From the NCBI GenBank assembly GCA_001600355.1, contig BCJU01000009.1, forward strand, positions 1-64,000: 64,000 nt of DNA, in the 5' to 3' direction. How positions within the stretch are numbered: position 1 is the stretch's first letter; every line of letters starts with the position of its first letter. A program made the translations under genes and the position numbers. This DNA comes from Meira nashicola (Eukaryota > Basidiomycota > Exobasidiomycetes > Exobasidiales > Brachybasidiaceae). Shown here in pieces: positions 52,393 through 61,743 of this stretch. The notes under the pieces were generated by a model, which ran no database searches, had not been told where the DNA came from, and saw nothing but the letters and a program-made list of their open reading frames with translations.

Positions 52393-53205
52393 ATGCTCAT
52401 TCTCATTGCAGGCATTACAGGTAATATCGGCCGACACGCTCTAGGACACTCAGTCCGCGGACTCTCTCGTACGCCCGATAAGCTCGACAAAACCTTATTC
52501 GATCGCCTCGAAAGTTTCATCGAAAGTACGAGTTGGTACGATAGCGTTGCACTTGATAGAGCTTGTGATGGTGTAGATGCGGTAATTTGCGCATATGCTG
52601 GCCTTCCAGAATTACATCTTGAAGGTCAGCTTCTTCTTTTGCGTGCCGCTGAACGTGCAAGCGTGAAGAGATTCATGGCTGCCAGTCATAATAACGATTG
52701 GCGAAAGATTCCTATTGGTGACGTTCCAATTTACGATCCTGCTCGAATGTTTCATATTCAAGCTGCTTTATCGTCTTCCATAAAACCTCTTCACATCTTT
52801 TCCGGCACTTTCTTAGACGTCTTATTCGGAGGACCAGGTCAGGGCAACTTTACCCCAGACGTAGGTGGAATTTGGGATCCTATAAAACGTGAGCTTCACT
52901 ACTGGGGCGAAGGAAATGAGGAGTGGTGCTTCACTACAGAAGAAGATGGGGGAAAGTGGGCTGTGGACTTTGTAACCAGTACTCTAGCTGAGCAAGGAGG
53001 ATTTATATCAATTTGCTCGATGCGCTTAAGTCTTCTCGAGCTGCGGAAGATATATGAGAATAGTAGAGGTTCTTCGATCAAAGTTGTAAGGGAAGGCAGT
53101 TTTGAAGATTTGGAAGCCCTTATTGCTAGAAAAAAAGCCCAAGGTAAGCCCTGGATCGATTGGTTTCTTAATACATTCGTCTCACATTGTGTTAGAGGAT
53201 CATAG
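52393..53205 (+). pseudogene. NmrA/isoflavone-reductase-like gene, probably damaged
   Basis: From ATG 52393 a 270-residue frame reads an NmrA-type NAD(P)-binding protein: LILIAGITGNIGRHA, VRGLSRTPDKL, CDGVDAVICAYAGLPELHLEG and RAAERASVKRFMAAS. Two defects are visible. The segment between GRHA and LGHSVRGL is about a dozen residues shorter than usual, removing most of the first Rossmann helix. TAG at 53203-53205 is followed in the same frame by 28 residues (53206-53289) that look like the normal family C-terminus (QPTTLVDWLKLHP) and then TGA. The 5' third also uses more C/G-ending codons than neighbouring genes. It may be a recent pseudogene or a shortened but expressed protein; NmrA proteins act as redox-sensing regulators or reductases. 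Confidence 0.7.
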
Positions 53206-53548
53206 AGTATTGAAGAGCAAACCTATATCGACGTTTTACCCAGTCAACCCACAACACTCGTCGATTGGCTCAAATTACACCCAAACGCATGAGCATGTCG
53301 AATGATTAACAATATGTTTGAGTTCGATAAAGGAGAAAAGATTGTTTCAATTAATCCCCTTTTAGCATCTATTGATCGATTTTATCAATTCAATGAGTGA
53401 TCATTCTAGACTTCAGTGAAAAGCAGTGAAATGTTAGCGAGATCATTGGGAAAGGGTTATTATGTACATATAGCTTGTAACGTGTTCAGTACATTATCTA
53501 TTAATATCATTGCAACACCACTGCAATTATGCTGAACAAAAAATTGAT
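53206..53548. other. Gap with residual NmrA C-terminal frame
   Basis: 53206-53292 continues the NmrA-like frame after the TAG. The rest is AT-rich 3' sequence between convergent genes. Confidence 0.5.
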
Positions 53549-55078
53549 CTAAAGACGATGATGAATATTATTTGCAGAGAGTAACGCTTTTGATTTATTT
53601 TGAATACGATCAAACCTTTGCCAAAGAGTTTTTGATCGTTTAAGTTCACGCTTACCTTGCTGTTGAAGATGAACTTCATCAGGACCATCAGCATAACGTA
53701 AAGTGCGTAAATGAACCCACATTTGTGCTAATGGAAAATCTTGAGAAACACCTGCANCACCATGAATTTGCATGGATTGATCAACAACTTCTAATGCAGC
53801 ATTTATAACTGCTACTTTTGCATAAGCAACTTGACTTTGTGCTTCTTTTGCACCGTATAAGTCAATCATCCTTGCTGCTGATAAAACCAAAAGTCTAGCT
53901 TGTTCGATCTTAATTCTACATTTTGCTAATTCAGCAATCACCGTTCCATTTTCTCCTAACAATTTTCCAAANGGTTTTCGTTCTGGATTCGTTGCTCTTC
54001 GGATCATATATTCTAGAGCACGTTCTGCTGATCCAATGCTTCGCATACAATGATGAATCCTACCTGGACCTAAACGACCTTGAATGATTTCAAAACCTCT
54101 GCCCCATCCTAAAATCAAATTCTTTAAAGGAACGCGAACGTTTGTATANGTNACTTCNCATCTACCTTCAGGAGCTCCATCNTATCCGAANATAAGCATA
54201 TGTCGAACCACTTTTACACCTGGTGCATTGGCAGGAACAATGACGATACTATGTTGTGAATAGGGAGATTGATTTTGATCATCATTTGTCCCGGATCTAC
54301 CTAAAACCAAGTNNAACGTACACCTCGGATCACCAGCACCAGATATCCACCATTTATGTCCATTTATAACAATTTCATCACCTTCTTGTTTAATTGAAGT
54401 CATTATATTNGTAGCATCCGAAGAAGAATTGAACCTTTCAGTCATTGAAAATGCACTTCGTTCTTCACCGTTCAATAAAGGTTTCAAAAACATTTTTTGC
54501 TGTTCCTCATTTCCATATTTTGCCAAAACCTCTAGAAGGAGTGAAAATNTAAGGATTTTNAGTACGGNAAAGGGATTTTGATTATNNATNAAACGGTCTA
54601 CTAACCTATGTTTCCACTATCAGGAGCCGAACAATTCATTGCTTCACTTGCAAAACGATATCCTCTACCTAGTATTTCCGCCATCATTGCATATTCTAAA
54701 TTTGTTAATGGGACACCATGTTTTGGATAGTGATTTTTACTTAAAAATAGGTTCCATAAACCTTGTTGTTTAGCTTTAACTTTCAATTCTTCAATGATTG
54801 CTGGTACTGTTTTCCATCTTTTTAAAGGATCGCTGCTTATTTGAACATCATGTAATTCTTCTGCGGGAATACATTCATCCTGTTGGGCAAGGAGATAAAG
54901 CATCAGCTCTTATTTAAAATATTTATCTATCTTTTTTTCAACTCACCATAACAAAATTTATAACTTTCAACAACATTTCTTTCGCATAAGCAGAAAAATG
55001 GCATTCTATCAAAGACCATGCTGCCGGTGAAATAAAGTCGTCCATTTTACTCGATCGCAAAACCTCTACTGTTGTCAT
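53549..55078 (-). CDS. Acyl-CoA dehydrogenase (ACAD10/11-like)
   Basis: Three exons, 54947-55078, 54606-54879 and 53549-54531, with introns of 67 and 74 bases; 462 residues. The start is ATG 55078; the next in-frame Met is 12 codons in (residue 12). The first junction restores [15 protein letters not shown], a normal ACAD N-terminal helix, and the second restores SGNIEVLAKYG. FAD/substrate motifs include [36 protein letters not shown] with the region of the catalytic base, and [15 protein letters not shown]. These enzymes desaturate acyl-CoA at C2-C3 and pass electrons to ETF. The sequence group resembles the ACAD domain of ACAD10/11, for long or 4-hydroxy acyl-CoA. No presequence is seen, so a peroxisomal or cytosolic site is possible. 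Its upstream region has several CCGG-type elements shared with neighbours. Confidence 0.9.
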
Positions 55079-55179
55079 GTCTGCTATTATGAGTAGGGCA
55101 AATCTAGGACTTAAGGGTAAAATGCTTGAATTCCTTTTATATATGTTTTTCTTGAAATGATAAAAATAATTCTAGAAGA

Positions 55180-55304
55180 AGCCGGAATCATCTGGAATAT
55201 ATGACACAGGGATTGGATGCACAAATAAAACCGGCTTAAATGTCTTCCTGCATAAGACCGGCTAATAGCATGCGCATGTTTAGAATAATGAAATATCCGG
55301 TCTT
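55180..55304. promoter_or_regulatory. Cluster of ACCGGCT(A/T)A / ATCCGGTT elements upstream of the acyl-CoA dehydrogenase
   Basis: Elements: AAACCGGCTTAAA at 55228-55240, AGACCGGCTAATA at 55255-55267 and ATATCCGGTCTT at 55293-55304, plus AGCCGGAAT near 55180. The same words recur before the aldehyde dehydrogenase, P450 and both acetate-carrier genes. CGG/CCG triplets are the usual half-sites of zinc-cluster regulators. Confidence 0.6.
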
Positions 55305-55414
55305 GCTTATTATATGTATATATAGCGAGAAAGCATACATGTGTAAGAAGAAGAGGGAAGGACTAAATAATGAAGCAATTGAACAATTCTCATTGCTTAT
55401 TAATACGCTACAAA

Positions 55415-56930
55415 TCAATTTTCTGTATTCGTTAAATATATACTTCGTACTTGACACCACCCTTTTAAGCCTCCTTCACCATGCTCGTAGCCAATACCTG
55501 ATGAAGTATAGAGGTTTCAGTATAAAAATATCACATTAAATTTCCTCTTCAAAATCAGACTCACCACTCGATTTAAAACCCCCAAAAGGTACAGAAGGGT
55601 GTTGTTGAATCGGAACGTTGGTCCAAACAATACCCGCTTCAACATTTCTTGCTAAACGTTCAACCCTTTTCAAATCCTTACCAAAAATAGTTGCACCTAA
55701 TCCCCACTCTGAATCATTGACTCTTTTCAAAACTTCTTCGTCCGTTTTCCATTTTAATAATGGAACTATTGGACCAAAAGGTTCTTCTTGTACTAATTTA
55801 CTCTTTTCATCAGGTTGATCGACAAGAGTTAANGGAACGAAATAACCAATTGATTTNTCATCAATTTCTCCACCCGTTAAGAATTTATGACCTTGTTTTT
55901 TTGAATCNTGAAAAAATTCTGCTACTTTTTCGAATTGCATCTTATTNTTAATAGGCCCATAAACGGAATCTTTTTCATCTCCCGGGCCAACTTTGGAACC
56001 TTTAACAACNTTTATTAATTNTTCTGATACTTTGTCATAAATATCTTCATGAACGTAAATTCGTTTCGCTGCATGGCAAACTTGACCGGAATTGATCATT
56101 GCTGTTAACAAAATTGTTGGAGCTGTAGCTTCGATATCGATATCGGGTAAAACGATGCAAGCATCATTTCCACCTAATTCCAGTGTAAACCTTTTCAATG
56201 TTGCAGAACAACTTCTTGCTACTGACTTTCCTGTAGCAGTACTTCCTGTAAAGGATATTTTACGAATTTTAGGATGTTCAGTAATCCAAGGACCGAGGTT
56301 ATCGTCACCTAAGATTAGTTGTACAACTCCAGCTGGTAAATGCTTATTGAATAATTCGACAATCCTAACAGCGCATAAAGGCGTAAAAGGTGAAGGTTTA
56401 ATAATAATTGTGTTTCCGGTTAAAATAGCTGGAATGATTTTCCAAACCATTAAGATAATCGGAAAATTCCATGGAACGATTCCAGCACAGACTCCGAGGG
56501 GAAGATATTGCTCGATAACTTTGAAATCTTCTGTTTGAAGACAAACTTTTTCTTTAATTTCCATTTCCGGCATCTTTTCGAACCATTCCATCGTTGCACC
56601 AATTTCGAATAAAGCCCATTGTTTTGGTTTACCTTGTTCTTTAACCAAAAGTTCAGCAATTTCTTCAGCGTTTTGGTTGAATTCTTTTCCTACATCTTGA
56701 ACTAATTTTGCTCTTTCCAACCAAGAAGTATTTCTCCATTGCTGAAATGCTTTTTCCCCATAATCAACTGCTTCGTCAAGTAATTCTTTCGAGGCAACAG
56801 GAATTTTAGCAAAAGATTTTTCTGTAGCTGGATTGATGACATCTATTGTCTTAACATCATCGAGTGTAGGGTACAGTTTTCCATTGATTATGTGAGAAAA
56901 AGGCCGTTCATTTAAGATTTGTATAGTCAT
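55415..56930 (-). CDS. NAD(P)-dependent aldehyde dehydrogenase
   Basis: Two exons, 55565-56930 and 55415-55497, with a 67-base intron; 482 residues. ATG 56930 is preferred because the open frame upstream lacks ATG. Motifs: GIVPWNFPIILMVWKIIPA, KPSPFTPL, FTGSTATGK, the catalytic Glu in LELGGNDACIV, and the catalytic Cys in SGQVCHAAKRIYV, then EEPFGPIVP. Without the second exon the protein would stop after KSSGESDFEEEI; splicing restores the normal end SSGIGYEHGEGGLKGW. It oxidises aldehydes to carboxylic acids; the sequence resembles general-substrate fungal ALDHs of the phenylacetaldehyde/succinate-semialdehyde type. It shares a divergent promoter with a short zinc-cluster protein. Confidence 0.93.
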
Positions 56931-57315
56931 TTCGGTTGATGGTGATGTGCTTATCAAAAAGAGTTTTGTTGTCTAAGTTGAAAGGTATATTGACTTCTAT
57001 ATATATTTATATTGTCTATATGAATGAATAAACATTCCTTGCTTTCTTTTTCCCCGCACTTTTACCCCCAGCCCGGCTGCGAACCGGATATTCATAAAGA
57101 AGATTATCTTTTTTTGCCGGTCCTCTTAGCCGGTTTTCGCTAATCCGATGTGGCGCAGCGCAGCCCAAAGCAGCACCTTGCATACAACGTAGAGACACTA
57201 CACTTAGTATTTCTTGTGGAGAAGCTATTGTTGAAATTCCAGCATTTATAAAACGAAAAAGAAAATATATATACGTGTATAAGTTCGGCCAGTTCTTTTT
57301 CAAATCTACTCAATC
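56931..57315. promoter_or_regulatory. Divergent promoter with CCGG-type elements (ALDH / short Zn2Cys6 protein)
   Basis: Contains GAACCGGATATTC at 57081-57093, TTGCCGGTCCT at about 57114-57124, CTTAGCCGGTTTTCG at 57125-57139 (reverse complement CGAAAACCGGCTAAG), a CCCGGCTGC at 57072-57080, and GGCGCAGCGCAGC at 57152-57164. Both flanking genes could respond to one regulator. Confidence 0.55.
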
Positions 57316-57843
57316 ATGAATCAATCGAACCTGGAAAGAATAGCAGGAATGCAAAACGATAGAGTGACTATAGATCCAAGAGCATTAAAGATCACCACAA
57401 AGAAAGCACGTCAAGCTTGTACAACTTGTCAACAATTAAAGATGCGTTGTAATAAAATGAACGAGCAAAGTCCTTGTCTCAGATGCCTTAAATTAGGTAA
57501 AGAATGTCAACTTAAACAACGATCTGTTCGTCAATCATGGGTTAAAAAGCAAGAATCACAAATTACTCAATTACAGAAACGTTTAAAGGAAGTAGAAGGA
57601 CTTGTAGGAAACAAAGAAGGTCAAAATGATTTAAAAGTATATGCGGATGACACTATACTCTTTACTGAACGAGATTNNTGTTTTAGACANAATGATGTTC
57701 TTCCNTCCGTTTATCCTAACGTGCTTTATTCAAAGAATGATGACGATAGGGCGAATTATATGCTAGAGAGTATAAATATATTCGCTAGTATTCCAATGAC
57801 TATAGAAAGACTATTACATCCACAATCTTGGCTACCATCATAA
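57316..57843 (+). CDS. Short Zn2Cys6 protein without an activator domain
   Basis: Single exon of 175 residues from ATG 57316. The zinc cluster is C-x2-C-x6-C-x8-C-x2-C-x6-C (residues about 35-66), followed by a coiled-coil-like dimerisation segment (QITQLQKRLKEVEGLV). The usual several-hundred-residue Fungal_trans domain is missing; the frame stops soon after TIERLLHPQSWLPS, and P450 begins on the other strand 75 bases later. A few ambiguous bases fall in the last third. It could be a truncated relic, the first exon of a gene whose rest was lost, or a functional DNA-binding stub acting as competitor. The position inside the CCGG-element cluster makes it a candidate regulator of that group. 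Confidence 0.75.
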   Translation: MNQSNLERIAGMQNDRVTIDPRALKITTKKARQACTTCQQLKMRCNKMNEQSPCLRCLKLGKECQLKQRSVRQSWVKKQESQITQLQKRLKEVEGLVGNKEGQNDLKVYADDTILFTERDXCFRXNDVLXSVYPNVLYSKNDDDRANYMLESINIFASIPMTIERLLHPQSWLPS

Positions 57844-57917
57844 AAAGTACACCATATATTATTAAAGCAAAGCACACTTATATAGAATGAAATATAATAA
57901 TCATTAATCACAGGCTT

Positions 57918-59615
57918 TTAATTGCTTCTTACACGAAGACGAACAAGCAGATGTTTATGACGTGTCATAGTGAATGTATCGCGAATACCTTCAACGAATT
58001 CTTCAGAATTGAATTCTGGAGCTAAGGAAATATCAAATCGAACGACAAATTGAGCTAAAAAAGCACGAATTTCCATATATGCAAGTTGCTTTCCAATGCA
58101 ACCCGAAGGGCCATAACCGAATGGAATAAAAGCAGAAATGTTGAAAGCAGTTTCTTTTTCTTTCTCAATCCAACGTTCTGGNCGNAATTCNTTTGGAGAA
58201 GGACTAAANTTTCTTGGATCACGTTGNATNAACGTTGTAGGAATTGAGACAGCAGTTCCTGGTGGTAANATCACGCTTTTTCCTCCACGNAATTGTACTA
58301 TTTCACCTTTACTTGACGAAGCTGGAACTTCTCTTTGAACTCCAGATGCTACGGGAGGATGTAAACGAAGAGTTTCATTGATGACAGCATTCAANTAAGG
58401 ACATTGTTTCGAAAGAGCATCAAAATCTTCGATACTCTCAGCTGCCAAACCTGGAAAAGTATCTTGAATTTCTTTTCGTAAACGAAGAAAACATTCAGGT
58501 TTTGAAGCCAGGTTGAATAAAGCGAGCGATAAAGTAGATGATGATGTATCACTTCCTGCAACTATAATTAATCCTGCATCAGCTTGTAACTCTTGCTTTG
58601 TGTGTTTCCATCCTGTCTCTTCATCTTCATTTAATAAATAAGTGAAAATATCTGCCCTTTGCGTTGAACTTGATTTTTCCAATTGAATCCTTTCATCTAC
58701 TGCTTTTTGAGTATAATCATCAAACATTTGTAATGGGTTAGGAAGTAAACGAGCAATTTCACTTATATAAGGAATGTTTCCTAAAATCATAACCGCTGAC
58801 ATAAAACCTTCTAAAAGAGTAATTTCGTTTGAAAATTTCCCTTTGTTCGTCATGTCGAAAGATTTTGAAAAGCCTAACTGACCCATTATATCGAAGGAAA
58901 AGAACATGCACCATTGATCGATTGCTAATGATTTACCTTCTTTTGCTTTAATCTCCAACTTTTCCATGATAGCGTTGGTAAACTTTTTCAAATCATCTTC
59001 GTATGTGTTTAACGCTTTTACGCTAAAAGCTTGATCCCAGATTCTACGTCTTGCTTTTCGGCTTGCAGGATCGATTGTAACGTGTAAACTTAATACTCTT
59101 GGACCTTTACCTCCATGAGCTGCTAAATACCATGGACCTTTGATCATGTTACTCTTTCCGCCTAAAATTGATGAAATAGCATTTGGATCATTAATCGATA
59201 ATTCTCTTGGACCCACACGAACGATATCACCATATTGTTCGTGCAATTTTGTCATTTCTCTTGGCCGAAGACCTTGAGCATCCATAGAAATTGAATTCCA
59301 TTTAGATAATGCTAAGGATGAAGGTCCAGGATATTTTCGTAAGCGATGCAAGAAGATTCTATAGAATCCAATGCTTGATAAAAGTGTAGTGGTATATGTT
59401 GTTGCAATAATTAAAGAGGAATAGATGGCATTCTTCCATGTTTCACCTTGAAAAGAGACCATATAAAGCGGTAATATCAACCAAATGAAAGCGTAAATGG
59501 AGACAATTAGCCATGGATTGGGATCACGCTGGTTGAAGAAAAAGTGTGAAGCTAAAGCAGCTCCTATGGTAACTTGTATTTTAGATCCTAAGACCAATGT
59601 AACCGAATTCATCAT
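57918..59615 (-). CDS. Cytochrome P450 monooxygenase
   Basis: Single exon of 565 residues from ATG 59615. Three N-terminal hydrophobic segments (about residues 5-85) precede the hinge KYPGPSSLALSKW, so it is membrane-anchored in the ER. Helix I has AGSDTSSST (A/G-G-x-D-T), helix K has ETLR (E-x-x-R), PERW is present, and the heme loop is FGYGPSGCIGK with the Cys ligand. A three-segment N-terminus is known from some basidiomycete P450s. Substrate unknown; co-location with ALDH, acyl-CoA dehydrogenase and ADH suggests oxidation of an alkyl or small alcohol/aldehyde compound. About ten ambiguous bases are clustered around 58180-58400, near the heme-side half. Confidence 0.93.
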   Translation of the reverse strand: MMNSVTLVLGSKIQVTIGAALASHFFFNQRDPNPWLIVSIYAFIWLILPLYMVSFQGETWKNAIYSSLIIATTYTTTLLSSIGFYRIFLHRLRKYPGPSSLALSKWNSISMDAQGLRPREMTKLHEQYGDIVRVGPRELSINDPNAISSILGGKSNMIKGPWYLAAHGGKGPRVLSLHVTIDPASRKARRRIWDQAFSVKALNTYEDDLKKFTNAIMEKLEIKAKEGKSLAIDQWCMFFSFDIMGQLGFSKSFDMTNKGKFSNEITLLEGFMSAVMILGNIPYISEIARLLPNPLQMFDDYTQKAVDERIQLEKSSSTQRADIFTYLLNEDEETGWKHTKQELQADAGLIIVAGSDTSSSTLSLALFNLASKPECFLRLRKEIQDTFPGLAAESIEDFDALSKQCPXLNAVINETLRLHPPVASGVQREVPASSSKGEIVQXRGGKSVXLPPGTAVSIPTTXXQRDPRXFSPSPXEXXPERWIEKEKETAFNISAFIPFGYGPSGCIGKQLAYMEIRAFLAQFVVRFDISLAPEFNSEEFVEGIRDTFTMTRHKHLLVRLRVRSN

Positions 59616-60168
59616 GATAAGATAGGTGATGAAAGGGAGGAATGCAAAACAAAGGAATCAAAGTTAATTTGAAGCTGCTTATATTGTACCTTTTCATTTA
59701 TAATGTATTTACTATTGCATATCCGTTTCCCCCAATCAGAATATATGCTCGAACCGGCTAAAGGTGCATTCTCCTTCCCCGCAATCTATTGTCAATAGGA
59801 CCGGATCTTATTGAAATACTGCTTTTTATCCGGTTCTGCATGAGGTTTGTTGCACTGCACTACCCCACATACGAAGAAACCGGCGCAGCGCAGCGCAACT
59901 ATTAAATGATTGGATAGCGAAACGCCAGCACTTTACGCCCAGAATTTAATCTCTGTTGATAGTATGCGCCACACTAGCGTATAAACAATGCAAATATTTA
60001 GTGGTTGCAGGCACTGAAGAAAAGGCACATTTACGGATAGAAAGACGGAACGGAACCTTTCCGGTAGAATATATCTCTCATTATTTTTTGAATTTGTATT
60101 TTTTTTGTAGGCATACGGAAAGTTTAAACAGCAGTTTAAGGTTTACAGACGTGGGAAAATAAAGTAAT
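59616..60168. promoter_or_regulatory. P450 promoter region with CCGG-type elements
   Basis: Elements upstream of the P450: GAACCGGCTAAAGG at 59751-59764, AGGACCGGATCTTA at 59797-59810, TTATCCGGTTCTG at 59826-59838 and AAACCGGCGCAGCGCAGCGC at 59877-59896. A TTCCCCGCAATCTAT word at about 59774-59790 recurs as TTCCCCACAATCTAT in the acetate-carrier promoter. The region closer to 60168 holds no gene. Confidence 0.6.
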
Positions 60169-61229
60169 TTAATCATCATGACGAGGAATGGGAAAGACAG
60201 GCTAGAAAGTTAGGGGAGGGAAGATGCGTTAAATCAGTTATGAAATCGACTCAAACTTTGTACCGTTTTTATACTCACAACTGGAATATCTTCCTCTTGG
60301 TTCATGATTGCAGTGGCAACATAGAATAAAATTATGCCGACAATGATATAAATTGCTCCAGAGGTGGTCTTGATGACTTCTTGAGATGGAAATTGCAAAA
60401 AATAAACACCATCCAAGATAACTGCAATGCAGATCAAGAATGCTCCGCCAGCCAAAGGGAAAGCTGTCTTTAAAGCTGACAAGAAGACAATGAAAATCGG
60501 AATGAGAGCAACAAAGAAGACTAGACTCAAAGATTTGTAAAGATCTACCACTCCAGCTAACAAAGAAGGAGCAGGTGCAATGTACGCAGCTTGAATACCC
60601 GCCCATGGTAAAAAGGCAATTGATAAAGATCCAATAATTCCTCCAAATGTTGTACCAAGGGTAGCAGCGAAAGTGTTACCTGGTATGATAAAAATAAAAT
60701 AAGTTAAATGGTTAAATGTAAACCTAAATGGCAGTACGACGTACCTTCTGCAAACGCAAACATTGCACCAACAAAGTTTGCCACGAAACCAAGAGGTAAA
60801 CCAATAGCAATAAAGATGTTTAATTGCGCCAAGTCTGAATGAATGAAAAGAGTTAAGTCAGATGCCGGAAAGAATTTGCAACATAGGCTTCTTTCACCTA
60901 CCTCGTGCTCCTACTAAAACACAACCAATAATCAAAAGAGTGCCACCGATACCGAGGCAAATAATGGGAAAAGGGCTAGAAGTGTAAGGGGGAAAATCGT
61001 TAGAAGACTATTTCGCACTTATTTGTATGAAAAAAGTATGTACTTACTTTCCAATTCTTCTATGGTAAACTGGTAAACCTTTTTGTTCACTTTCCACTGG
61101 ATGACCACCCTGTGTATATACTCGAGTCAAACGATTTCCGGATGGCGTATCAAAGTGTTCGAGCTTGTTAGGATCAGGTTTGAGGCCAAGTTGCTCGAGC
61201 AAAGAAGGTTTACGAAATTCTTTTGACAT
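60169..61229 (-). CDS. GPR1/FUN34/YaaH-family carboxylate (acetate) carrier, gene A
   Basis: Five exons, 61048-61229, 60902-60975, 60745-60834, 60279-60679 and 60169-60201; all junctions keep frame and give 259 residues. The last exon encodes only PVFPIPRHDD, matching the usual family end. After a hydrophilic N-terminus the protein has six hydrophobic helices. Family positions: NPFPIICLG at the start of helix 1 (corresponding to the NPAPLGL motif, here with NPFPI), then IGLPLGFVANFVGAMFAFAEGNTFAATLG. Members include acetate permease Ady2/AcpA and ammonium-export proteins Ato. The altered NP motif could mean a different acid. It is head-to-head with a second family member 515 bases away. Confidence 0.9.
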
Positions 61230-61743
61230 AATGATAAGATGATTCTGAAAGTTGTTTTTTTAGAAAAGTTTTGATATTGTAATTTTTTTAACGAGGCTGT
61301 CGACTTATATACAATTTTCAGTATATTGTTGCACAACCCATTTACAGTACAATAAGTGCAAAACCCGGTTCCGCCTTGGTTGCAGTTGCAATGTGCTAAT
61401 TACCCCGCATTCCTCCTTGCATATATTCAGAACAAGTAAGCAATGACCGGCTCTCTATCCGGTTCAAATGATCCGTTTCCCCACAATCTATCTTATCGTG
61501 GCTTTATTCCCTGCATGTCCAGCTGATTGGAGTATTATTATACTTACCAGCCGGCTGAGCTATCGCGCGGTGCGTGTCTTGCATATTCGAAAAATCTTGA
61601 TTTTTCGCATAGTAGTCATCTCCGGTTCAGTTCTGTTTATATAAAAGAGTATAGTTATCTCAGATTGAAACTTTTTCATCTCAATCTTTCTATCTAAAGT
61701 ATAACCATTTTAAAGCAAGTCTCAGCCATTTTTCACCTTTACG
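61230..61743. promoter_or_regulatory. Bidirectional promoter of the two GPR1/FUN34-family genes
   Basis: 514 bases with AAACCCGGTTCCG at 61361-61373, TGACCGGCTCTCTATCCGG within 61444-61468 (two elements in a row), CCAGCCGGCTGAG at 61548-61560 and TCTCCGGTTCAG near 61618-61629, plus TTCCCCACAATCTAT at about 61476-61490. A single regulator could control both genes. Confidence 0.6.

Noticed and set aside
53206..53292. Programmed stop-codon readthrough in the NmrA-like gene
   Set aside because: No readthrough context is recognised, and the upstream deletion makes simple decay more likely.
55565..56930. Aldehyde dehydrogenase truncated at its C-terminus
   Set aside because: A 67-base intron and an 83-base last exon restore the normal end.
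61459..61473. GGTTCAAAT word as a tRNA T-loop
   Set aside because: Spacing and surrounding sequence do not fold as a tRNA; it is part of the CCGGTT promoter elements. No tRNA was found anywhere by eye.
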